NCBI GenBank assembly: GCA_963781105.1
Contig: CAWAED010000003.1
Span: 868,001 to 932,000 of the forward strand
Direction of reading: 5' to 3'
DNA: 64,000 nucleotides
DNA from: Palsa-295 sp963781105
Lineage (GTDB): Bacteria; Acidobacteriota; Terriglobia; Acidiferrales; UBA7541
Under the pieces are notes generated by a model. It saw nothing but the letters and a program-made list of their open reading frames with translations. It was not told the DNA's origin and did not search any database. Position numbers and translations under genes: made by a program. Every line of letters begins with the position of its first letter. Position 1 is the stretch's first letter. Of this stretch, positions 32,339 through 39,674 are shown piece by piece.

Positions 32339-32668
32339 GTGGCCAGCGTACTTGAGTATTTGGACCGATCCGGCCGCAGCCCTTATGCCGCGTGGTTCAA
32401 GGGTTTGCATGCGGAAGCGGCGGCCAAGGTGGTGGCTGCACTTGTACAACTTTCCCATGACAACTTCTCGCAAGTGGAAGGGGTGGGAGCGGGTGTTTTC
32501 GAGCAAAAGCTTACTTTTGGGCCTGGCTATCGGATTTATTTCGGGAAGGACGGAGATTCGCTCGTGATTCTGCTCGGTGGCGGCACGAAGAAGCGCCAGA
32601 GCGCTGATATCAAAAGAGCGATTGAAAGATGGCACGATTACAAATTGCGAAAGCGACAGGAGATTTGA
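32339..32668 (+). CDS. RelE/ParE-superfamily toxin (HigB-type, addiction module killer)
   Basis: 109 residues. SVLEYLDRSGRSPYAAWFKG, then KLTFGPGYRIYFGKDGDSLV and the C-terminal GGTKKRQSADIKRAIERWHD are the hallmarks of the short HigB-like killer family, which cut mRNA on the ribosome. The basic pair in TKKRQ and the GYRIYFG strand are conserved. GTG start, leaderless layout. Its stop is two bases from the antitoxin ATG, a coupled operon with the toxin first. Confidence 0.85.
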   Translation: MASVLEYLDRSGRSPYAAWFKGLHAEAAAKVVAALVQLSHDNFSQVEGVGAGVFEQKLTFGPGYRIYFGKDGDSLVILLGGGTKKRQSADIKRAIERWHDYKLRKRQEI

Positions 32669-32670
32669 GC

Positions 32671-32991
32671 ATGCCCTTGACCCGGGATTTTAAGCAGACG
32701 ATTCAAGCGCGCGCGCGACGCGAGCCTGCTTTCCGCAAAGCGCTGCTGCGCGAAGCGATTGAGGCGATGCTGGCCGGCGATCTTGCTACCGGCAAGACGA
32801 TTTTGCGCGACTACATCAACGCCACCGTAGGGTTTGAACAGTTGGCCGAAGCGGCGGAAATTCCTTCGAAGAGTTTGATGCGGATGCTGGGGCCTTCCGG
32901 TAACCCGCGAGCGGATAATTTGTTTGGGATCATCGCGTTGTTGCAGGAACGCGAAGGGCTTCGCTTCGAACTGCGCACGCACGCCGATTGA
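32671..32991 (+). CDS. HigA-type antitoxin with helix-turn-helix
   Basis: 106 residues: MPLTRDFKQTIQARARREPAF, then an all-helical region FEQLAEAAEIPSKSLMRMLG (recognition helix near 70-80) and SGNPRADNLFGIIALLQERE. This is the usual partner of the short killer toxins. It binds the toxin and represses the operon promoter. Overlapping-type junction with the toxin gene. Confidence 0.82.
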   Translation: MPLTRDFKQTIQARARREPAFRKALLREAIEAMLAGDLATGKTILRDYINATVGFEQLAEAAEIPSKSLMRMLGPSGNPRADNLFGIIALLQEREGLRFELRTHAD

Positions 32992-33070
32992 AGCGCTGGT
33001 ATTAGAATGCGCCGCACAGTCAAGCATTCCCGCTGCGTTCCACGCAAAACCGCGGAACACGGCGCGGCAG

Positions 33071-33307
33071 CTACATCAGCGGCTCCCACGGCGAGGAGTT
33101 TGTTCTGTGATCCGTGCGCAGGAATTGCTCGAAATTTGCTTCTACTTGTTTTCTTGTGAGCGGCGCGCGGATGCTTCTTTGCAGGATCATTAGGAATCTT
33201 CCGTGCATTTTCGCCGATATGCCGGCGACGCCATCCGTTAGTTCTTTGTAACCGTACTTCACGATTCTTCCTTCGGTGGAAATCGCTATCCAGACGTCTT
33301 CTTTCAT
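33071..33307 (-). CDS. Small protein of unknown function
   Basis: 78 residues from ATG 33307 with GGAAGG about seven bases before it: MKEDVWIAISTEGRIVKYGY, then ISAKMHGRFLMILQRSIRAP and a charged tail. A mixed alpha/beta soluble protein by composition. No family recognised. It follows the small secreted protein gene on the same strand after 156 bases. Confidence 0.5.
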   Translation of the reverse strand: MKEDVWIAISTEGRIVKYGYKELTDGVAGISAKMHGRFLMILQRSIRAPLTRKQVEANFEQFLRTDHRTNSSPWEPLM

Positions 33308-33463
33308 GTTTGGCCTTCCCTCATAAAGGCTTGCAAAGGGGCAAACGGAAGGCCGTCGGACTGAGCCGGCCTCCCGTTTGTGTTGTGATTGAAGGTTTGT
33401 TTGTTTCCGTTTCGTCACCTCAGTTCGAGTCAAGACGCAATCGACTCTGCGCACTTGGGAACC

Positions 33464-33901
33464 TTATGGAGTGACGGTCAGCGGCACAGAAACCACCGCC
33501 AGTTCATTTTCTGTTGCGGCGCGGGATAGTTCCTTCTCGCGGCGCGACTCGATGAGTTTCATTCCCTGGCCGTTTCCGTTCCAAACCTCGGACAGGAAAC
33601 ACTCGGCCTGGCTGTTGTAGCAGTGAAAGATCAGCCGGGGATTGGTGTTCTTGTCGCTGTAATCCACAGCGTTCGTCAGGACGAACGTCGAAGCAGACGA
33701 GTCGGTGCTGCGAATCAGCTGCGTGGTGTTGGTTGACGTTGACGCTCGCTGGACGCGATATTCGCCAGCCGGCATCATCTTGCTTCCCGCCTGGAACGCA
33801 AACGGAACTTTGGCCTGCGTGGGCTGCTGAGCGTGGCTCGGCGCGGGCGCAAGAGCCGTAAAAAGCAACGCGGCGGCAACTGCGAGAATTTGCTTGGTCA
33901 T
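33464..33901 (-). CDS. Small secreted protein of acidobacterial type
   Basis: 145 residues with signal peptide MTKQILAVAAALLFTALAPA cut near SHAQQ. The mature part begins AKVPFAFQAGSKMMPAGEYR, a theme repeated in many acidobacterial secreted proteins, and has a single Cys pair (FHCYNSQAECFLSEVW). Beta-strand rich. GGAG lies before the ATG. Function unknown. Confidence 0.65.
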   Translation of the reverse strand: MTKQILAVAAALLFTALAPAPSHAQQPTQAKVPFAFQAGSKMMPAGEYRVQRASTSTNTTQLIRSTDSSASTFVLTNAVDYSDKNTNPRLIFHCYNSQAECFLSEVWNGNGQGMKLIESRREKELSRAATENELAVVSVPLTVTP

Positions 33902-34115
33902 GGACTTTCTCCTTTTTTCTTCTCAGTCGCTTGCCAGCAGCCGTGATTGAGCTGCCGTCAAGTTGTGCTCACTTTCGCGCTGGGCCGAAAAAACAGCAAT
34001 GCACTGCGAGTCATTTGGCGGTGAACTGCGGGTGACCAGCTAAGGCGCAGGCGGAAAATGACTTCTCACGGACGCGGGGCGTATAATCCTGCCACTCACG
34101 ATAGGAGGTGCGGGC

Positions 34116-34505
34116 ATGGCCAAGACGAAGCAGTTCACAATCACGATTGAGAATCACCCTGGGGCAGTAGCAGCGATTGCCAAGAGACTTGGAAGTGCAA
34201 AGGTAAACATCCTCGCGCTGTTGGGAACGGCGCAAGGGACGAGCGGTGCAGTGGAACTGGTGGTCGAAGATCCGAGGCGAGCAAAGAAAGTGCTCGACGA
34301 GGCGGGGCTCACGTACCGGGAGACTACCGCGGAAGAATATGAACTGCAAAACAAGCCCGGGGCTCTGGCGCAGGTCCTGGACAAGCTCGCGGCGAAGGGC
34401 GTGAATCTGAATTCGATTTGCGCGACGGCCTCGAAGGGCGGGAAGAAGGCGGTGCTGGTTTACACCGTAGAGACTGCGGCAAAAGCGAAAGCTGCAACGG
34501 CATAG
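34116..34505 (+). CDS. Protein with two ACT domains
   Basis: 129 residues: KQFTITIENHPGAVAAIAKR (first ACT, ligand-binding loop) and ELQNKPGALAQVLDKLAAKG (second ACT). ACT domains bind amino acids and regulate enzymes; stand-alone pairs like this often act as sensors. No catalytic domain is attached. AGGAGGTG lies eight bases before the ATG. Monocistronic. Confidence 0.88.
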   Translation: MAKTKQFTITIENHPGAVAAIAKRLGSAKVNILALLGTAQGTSGAVELVVEDPRRAKKVLDEAGLTYRETTAEEYELQNKPGALAQVLDKLAAKGVNLNSICATASKGGKKAVLVYTVETAAKAKAATA

Positions 34506-34535
34506 TTACAGTGCGCGTTGCGCCCGCTTCGCGCG

Positions 34536-34751
34536 CTATCCCGCGTGGATGCGATCGGCGGGAACTTCCACTTCGTTGATCCCACGAAACGAAAAGAGTA
34601 GCCGAACGAGATACTTCGGCGGGTCCTGCGAAGTCTGCTTGATGATATTCCCGACCGCGTCGGTGACGGCGGCGTGGAAAGTCACCTTATCGACCTGCAT
34701 TCCCGCGAGGTTGACCCGGACGAGTTGTCCCGCAGTGAACTGAGCTTCCAT
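34536..34751 (-). CDS. Small protein of unknown function (71 aa)
   Basis: 71 residues, beta-rich: MEAQFTAGQLVRVNLAGMQV to KYLVRLLFSFRGINEVEVPA. The pattern of short strands and a 'G..V.V' opening suggests a small SH3-like barrel, but no family is named. Weak ribosome-binding site. Confidence 0.5.
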   Translation of the reverse strand: MEAQFTAGQLVRVNLAGMQVDKVTFHAAVTDAVGNIIKQTSQDPPKYLVRLLFSFRGINEVEVPADRIHAG

Positions 34752-34921
34752 CGCAAGTTCTTCGCCCTTGTGAAAAACGAAGGGTGAAGCATCCCTCCAT
34801 GTTACCCCAGGGCCTCTGAACGCTCCGAAAAAGTCTTTGACATGGGCAATGCCGAAGGGTATTACGGCGCGTATAAATTAGGCATCCGCGGTTGGGGATG
34901 CACCTAGGAGGAACCTCATAT

Positions 34922-36742
34922 ATGCGGACATTTCTTGTATTCGTTGCGTTATTGATTTTTGCCATTGTTGCCGCGGGACCGGTTGTCGGGCTTACGGCCG
35001 CGGCTGGCACACCGAACTTCGGCCCTAACGTTTACGTCTTTGATCCCAGCATGTCGTTGAGTGCGATTCAGGCCACCGTGGACGCGGTGGCAACAGAGCA
35101 GATTTCCAACCAGTTTGGGACGCAGCGGTATGCATTGCTATTTGAGCCGGGGACTTATGGATCTAGCACCAACCCTCTCATCTTTCAGGTGGGTTATTAC
35201 ACGACCGTCGCGGGGTTGGGCGCTTCGCCGAGCGATGTGACGATCAATGGCGCGATCAATGTGTCGAACCAGTGCTTCGGGGCCGGCAACTGCGTCGCGT
35301 CCGACAACTTCTGGCGGTCATTGTCGAATTTGACCATCAACGTGACGACGATTTCGGCGTGCACTTCGAGCGCCGAGTTCTGGGCAGTGTCGCAGGCCGC
35401 GCCGATCCGGCGCGTGCAGATGAACGGCAACCTCTTCCTTTTTGATTATTGCAGCGGGCCGGGGTACGCGAGTGGCGGGTTCATCGCGGATTCAGCGTTC
35501 ACTGGCGGAGCCATTATTAATGCGACGCAACAACAGTGGATCACGCGGAACAGCAATATTGACAGCTGGACCAACGGCGTGTGGAACCAGGTGTTCTCGG
35601 GCGTCGTGGGCGCGCCTGCGCAGTGCTTCCCGGAGGTGTCGCCGTGCAGCGGGCCTTACACTACGCTGGCAACCAGCCCGGTGACGCGCGAGGAGCCGTA
35701 TCTGTATGTTGATTCAAGTGGGAACTACAACGTGTTTGTCCCTGCGGTGCAGCGGAATTCGTCGGGGACTTCGTGGGCCGGCGGGGCGACGCCGGGCTCG
35801 TCCATTCCCATCGAGAAATTTTACATTGCACAGCCTGGAGACAGTGCAGCGAAAATCAATCTAGCGCTGCTGCTTGGTAAAAACCTCATCCTGACGCCTG
35901 GTGTTTATGACCTCAACAGCGCGATCGTGGTTCCTTATCCCGATACCGTGGTGCTGGGTATCGGCTTCCCAACTTTGATCCCGCAAAACGGCAATCCGTC
36001 GATGATCGTGTTGGGCTCGAAAGGCGATTTGCTTTCCGGGATGATTTTCGATGCGGGGCCGAAAAATTCTCCCGTGCTGCTCTCGTTTGGCAGTCCGCTT
36101 TCGTTTCTTTTTGATGGTCACGCGGCGGCTGACCCGTCGGCGATTCAGGATGTGTTCTTCAGAATTGGCGGAGCAGAGGCGGGCAAGGCGACGGTCAGTT
36201 TGTTGGTCAATAGCAATGACGCCATTCTCGACGACATATGGGCATGGCGGGCGGACCATGGCAATGGCGTCGGCTGGACCGACAACACGGGCGACACGGG
36301 ACTCGTGGTGAACGGCGACAATGTGACGGCGTATGGGCTTTTCGTCGAGCATTATCAGAAATACGAGGCGATATGGAACGGGAACGGCGGCACGGATATT
36401 TTCTTCCAGAACGAGATGCCCTACGACCCGCCAAGCCAGGCGGCGTGGATGGAGGCTCCCGGCGTGAGTGGCTGGGCGGCTTTCAAGGTGACTAATAATG
36501 TGAGCAGCTTCCACGGATATGGGATGGGTAGCTACAGCTTCTTCAACCAGGGCGTGCCGATCTTTGCGGCGAATGGGTTTGAGGTTCCTGCGAGCTTGCC
36601 GGCGGGGAGCATGCAGGATCTTTTGACGATATTCCTCTCAACGGCTGGGTCGGGTGGCATCTCGAACGTGATTAACAATACGGGCGGGTCGTCTACCATT
36701 GCGAACCCGGATACTCCGGTGACCGTGGTGAATTATCCGTAA
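34922..36742 (+). CDS. Large secreted beta-helix-type protein
   Basis: 606 residues. Signal peptide MRTFLVFVALLIFAIVAAGP. The mature protein opens NFGPNVYVFDPSMSLSAIQA, then QRYALLFEPGTYGSSTNPLI and VGYYTTVAGLGASPSDVTIN, a right-handed beta-helix type pattern seen in pectate-lyase-like proteins; databases often call relatives 'coagulation factor 5/8' or 'adenylyl cyclase' without evidence. A second helix-like half follows from about 310. GGAGG lies 13 bases before the ATG. Probably extracellular, acting on or binding polysaccharide; no catalytic residues identified. Confidence 0.65.
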   Translation: MRTFLVFVALLIFAIVAAGPVVGLTAAAGTPNFGPNVYVFDPSMSLSAIQATVDAVATEQISNQFGTQRYALLFEPGTYGSSTNPLIFQVGYYTTVAGLGASPSDVTINGAINVSNQCFGAGNCVASDNFWRSLSNLTINVTTISACTSSAEFWAVSQAAPIRRVQMNGNLFLFDYCSGPGYASGGFIADSAFTGGAIINATQQQWITRNSNIDSWTNGVWNQVFSGVVGAPAQCFPEVSPCSGPYTTLATSPVTREEPYLYVDSSGNYNVFVPAVQRNSSGTSWAGGATPGSSIPIEKFYIAQPGDSAAKINLALLLGKNLILTPGVYDLNSAIVVPYPDTVVLGIGFPTLIPQNGNPSMIVLGSKGDLLSGMIFDAGPKNSPVLLSFGSPLSFLFDGHAAADPSAIQDVFFRIGGAEAGKATVSLLVNSNDAILDDIWAWRADHGNGVGWTDNTGDTGLVVNGDNVTAYGLFVEHYQKYEAIWNGNGGTDIFFQNEMPYDPPSQAAWMEAPGVSGWAAFKVTNNVSSFHGYGMGSYSFFNQGVPIFAANGFEVPASLPAGSMQDLLTIFLSTAGSGGISNVINNTGGSSTIANPDTPVTVVNYP

Positions 36743-36748
36743 ATCAGC

Positions 36749-36962
36749 ATGACTAGACTGACGCTGTTTGGCCGGTTTTGCCGTGACTGCAATGCTCGTC
36801 ACCTACGCCCTGGAGAGCCGTAGCCGCTGGTATATTTTGGCATTTGCGGGAGCCTGCGTTTTAGGCTCGGCGTACGGCTTTCTTCAGGGCGCATGGCCCT
36901 TTGGGTTGGTGGAGGCTATTTGGTCGGTCGTCGCGATTCGACGATGGGCGAATTCAAAGTAG
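36749..36962 (+). pseudogene. Small membrane protein, probably frameshifted near its start
   Basis: From 36749 the frame reads MTRLTLFG; from about 36768 the next frame reads GFAVTAMLVTYALESRSRWY and ends WSVVAIRRWANSK. Together they look like one two-helix protein interrupted by a one-base insertion in GGCCGG. Alternatively a TTG at 36768 is the start. Low-complexity context and no firm homology. Confidence 0.35.
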
Positions 36963-37034
36963 CGCACTGTTTAGTAGCGGTTCGGCTTGACGCATTTGGG
37001 ACGCTGGTGGTACGACTAGCGCTAGGGGTGTGTT

Positions 37035-37277
37035 GTGATCGAACATCATTTATCGGGAATGAAGGCGCGGAACGGAACGCTGGTTTTCGTTTGCACGACG
37101 TGTAAGGTACCGCCGAATTTTGGCTTCGGAGCGCAAGCGAACGGCGCAATGGTGTACCTGATGCTTTGCCCCAAGTGCGGCTGCGTCCTCGGGGAGTGGG
37201 ACACTCTGGAGGCGCGAGGCAAAGAACTGAGCGAGTTTGCGAAGACGCTGAAAGTGCCACACGCGCAGGCGATTTGA
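37035..37277 (+). CDS. Small zinc-ribbon-like protein
   Basis: 80 residues from GTG 37035 (ATG 37059 also possible). Four Cys in two pairs, FVCTTCKVPP and LCPKCGCVLG, spaced about 30 residues apart as in zinc ribbons. The rest is helical and charged. Possibly a nucleic-acid-binding or structural protein; no family recognised. Confidence 0.5.
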   Translation: MIEHHLSGMKARNGTLVFVCTTCKVPPNFGFGAQANGAMVYLMLCPKCGCVLGEWDTLEARGKELSEFAKTLKVPHAQAI

Positions 37278-37313
37278 GTAACGTTCTAGCTGCGGCAAAA
37301 TGAAAACCCGAGG

Positions 37314-37387
37314 TTGTACCGGCGGTCTTTAGACCGCCATCGTTCCGTGAGGCAACGTCGATGGCGCACTGAAGTGCGCCGCTACAA
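37314..37387. repeat. Dispersed repeat R2, full copy
   Basis: TTGTACCGGCGGTCTTTAGA and its mate enclose two palindromes, GGCGGTCTTTAGACCGCC and GGCGCACTGAAGTGCGCC, ending CGCTACAAG. The 5' and 3' ends are inverted repeats of each other, so the whole element can fold. Confidence 0.7.
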
Positions 37388-37532
37388 GGTCAACTGCAAA
37401 TGCGACCCCTGCCGAGACGTAGCGTGATTGACGGGGGTGCGGGGGGCGAGTAGACTTCGGGTACGTTGACTGACGTGTAATTTCGACGGAACACGCGGGT
37501 TCCGCATAGAGGCGGCGCGGTTGGGGTGCCGG

Positions 37533-39584
37533 ATGAAGACTCTTGCGGCTGGACGTCTGCCAGGTGGAACGGCTGCGAGATGGGTCGTTCTGCTAGGCTG
37601 TGCGGTGGCGTTTGGCGCTGTCGCGTGTTTCGGGCAAGGTTCTGCCGCGCAGCCCCCCCCCACACCGGCTGCTACTGCACCCGCTTCTTCTGCGCCTCCT
37701 TCGGCGTCGCAATCGTCGGCCAATCAATCTTTCTCATCGCAATCTTCCACAGGCCAATCTTCGACATCGCAGGCTTCGACCTCGTCAACGCCGTCAACAT
37801 CGAGCACGCCGGCGTCGTCGTCTCCTTCTGCGGCTTCGGCTGCTTCCACGCCGGAAATGAATACGCGGACATCGCAGGTTCCTTTGGAATCGCACGTGAA
37901 CCTGGTGCCGATTCGCGTGGTGGTGCATGACGCGAGCGGCCACGCCGTGGAAAATTTGCACAAGGAAGATTTTCAGGTGAAGCAGGACGGCAAGATCCAA
38001 TTCGTCACGCATTTTTCGGTGGAGACGCCGGCATCGGCGGCGAGCCAGGTGGCGCGCGGCGAAGCGATTGCGTTGCCGCCGGATTCGACGTCCTACGCGA
38101 TATCGGGTTCTTCGTCGCCGGATGCGGCGGCGTCCGGAAAGGCAACGGATGGCAAGTTGGCATTGCCCACGCGGTTCGTCGCGTTGCTGTTCGATGATTC
38201 ACACCTGGAGGTCGGAGATTTGAGCCGCGCGAAAATAGCGGCGCTGAAATTTATTGATACATCGGTGAAACCCAGCGAGCGCCTCGCCATATTCAATATT
38301 TCGGGACGCTCGCAGGTGGATTTCACCGACGACCACGAAAAAATACGCGCGGCAATCAAGACGCTGATTGCGAATCCCGTCGGCGCCTACGACCCGAAGA
38401 CGGAGCACGACTGCCTGCAGATCACGTATTACCAGGCCGATTTGATCCAGAATAAAAACGATCAGCAGGCGCTAGCCGCGGCGACTGCCGATGCCCTGGC
38501 GTGCGCCGAGGGAGCGCCGAGCGCGAGAGCGCCGAACGCGCAAGCGCAAACGCAAGCGCTGGAGCAACAGGCGGCCTCACTGGTGGCCAGCACGGTGCCG
38601 CTGGTGCTGCAGGCGGGCGACATCAACACGCAATATTCGGTGCGACGGCTGCAGGAAGTGGTGCGGCGCGTTTCGGCGCTGCCCGGGCAGCGCAGCATTG
38701 TGCTGATTTCTCCGGGATTTCTGACGTCCACTTACGAATATGAAGTGTCGCAACTGATAGACAAAGCGAATCATTCGAATGTGTTCATCAACACGCTGGA
38801 TGCGCGCGGGCTTTATACCGTGGACCCGCTGGGAGACATTACGCAGGATGTGCCGGTGCGCGCGAACCCGGCGACTTCGGCACTGTCCTTGCAATATCGG
38901 CTGGACGAACAGCGCGTGCAGTCGGAGGTGCTTTCCGATCTGGCGTACAGCACGGGCGGATTTTATTTTCGAAATAATAATGATCTGGATGCAGGGTTCC
39001 GCACGACGGCGGCGGAGCCGGAAGTTTCGTATCTGCTGGCGATCGTGCCGGACAATTTGAAGAACGACGGCAAGTTTCACACTTTGAGCGTGAAACTCAC
39101 GACCAAGGAAAAATATACGGTGCAGGCGCGGCGGGGATTTTTCGCACCCAAGCGCGGGCAGACGCCGGAGGAAATGGCGAAGCAGGATATCGAGGACGCA
39201 CTTTTTTCTCAGGAAGAGCAGGAGGGGTTTCCAATACAACTTCATTTGCAATATTACAAAGTGGATGAAATGAATGCGAAGCTTTCGGTGCTGGCGCACG
39301 TGGATTTGACCAAACTGCACTTTGAAAAGGCCGAGGGGCGGAATTGGGATGATTTGACGATTGTGGCGGGACTTTTCGACCGCAATGGCAATTTTATTTC
39401 GGGCGAGCAGAAGACTTTGGAGATGCGGTTGAAGGATACGACGCTGGAGAAATTGGATCAAACGGGCGTGACGCTGAAGACGAATTTTGATGTGAAGCCG
39501 GGTGGGTATATGGTGCGTTTGGTGGTGCGCGATTCGAAGGCTGCGCAGCTTTCAGCGCGCAATGGAGTGGTGGAGATTCCTTAG
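37533..39584 (+). CDS. VWFA-related secreted protein, first of pair
   Basis: 683 residues. Signal peptide (about 1-38). A long Ser/Thr/Ala/Pro-rich low-complexity region follows (about 40-110), then the acidobacterial VWFA-related domain: VPIRVVVHDASGHAVENLHK, metal-site-like FDDSHLEVGDLS (DxSxS variant), GQRSIVLISPGFLT and the C-terminal FHTLSVKLTTKEKYTVQARR. Such proteins are extracellular, often binding ligands or matrix. GGTTGGGGT-type purines precede the ATG. A second, paralogous gene follows after 90 bases, so a tandem pair. Confidence 0.85.
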   Translation: MKTLAAGRLPGGTAARWVVLLGCAVAFGAVACFGQGSAAQPPPTPAATAPASSAPPSASQSSANQSFSSQSSTGQSSTSQASTSSTPSTSSTPASSSPSAASAASTPEMNTRTSQVPLESHVNLVPIRVVVHDASGHAVENLHKEDFQVKQDGKIQFVTHFSVETPASAASQVARGEAIALPPDSTSYAISGSSSPDAAASGKATDGKLALPTRFVALLFDDSHLEVGDLSRAKIAALKFIDTSVKPSERLAIFNISGRSQVDFTDDHEKIRAAIKTLIANPVGAYDPKTEHDCLQITYYQADLIQNKNDQQALAAATADALACAEGAPSARAPNAQAQTQALEQQAASLVASTVPLVLQAGDINTQYSVRRLQEVVRRVSALPGQRSIVLISPGFLTSTYEYEVSQLIDKANHSNVFINTLDARGLYTVDPLGDITQDVPVRANPATSALSLQYRLDEQRVQSEVLSDLAYSTGGFYFRNNNDLDAGFRTTAAEPEVSYLLAIVPDNLKNDGKFHTLSVKLTTKEKYTVQARRGFFAPKRGQTPEEMAKQDIEDALFSQEEQEGFPIQLHLQYYKVDEMNAKLSVLAHVDLTKLHFEKAEGRNWDDLTIVAGLFDRNGNFISGEQKTLEMRLKDTTLEKLDQTGVTLKTNFDVKPGGYMVRLVVRDSKAAQLSARNGVVEIP

Positions 39585-39674
39585 CACATTGTGGGCACGC
39601 TGAGCTCTCTTGTCTTGGCACCCTGAGATTTTTGGGTACGTTGATTGGCTACGTTTCCTGTAGGAAGGTGACAC

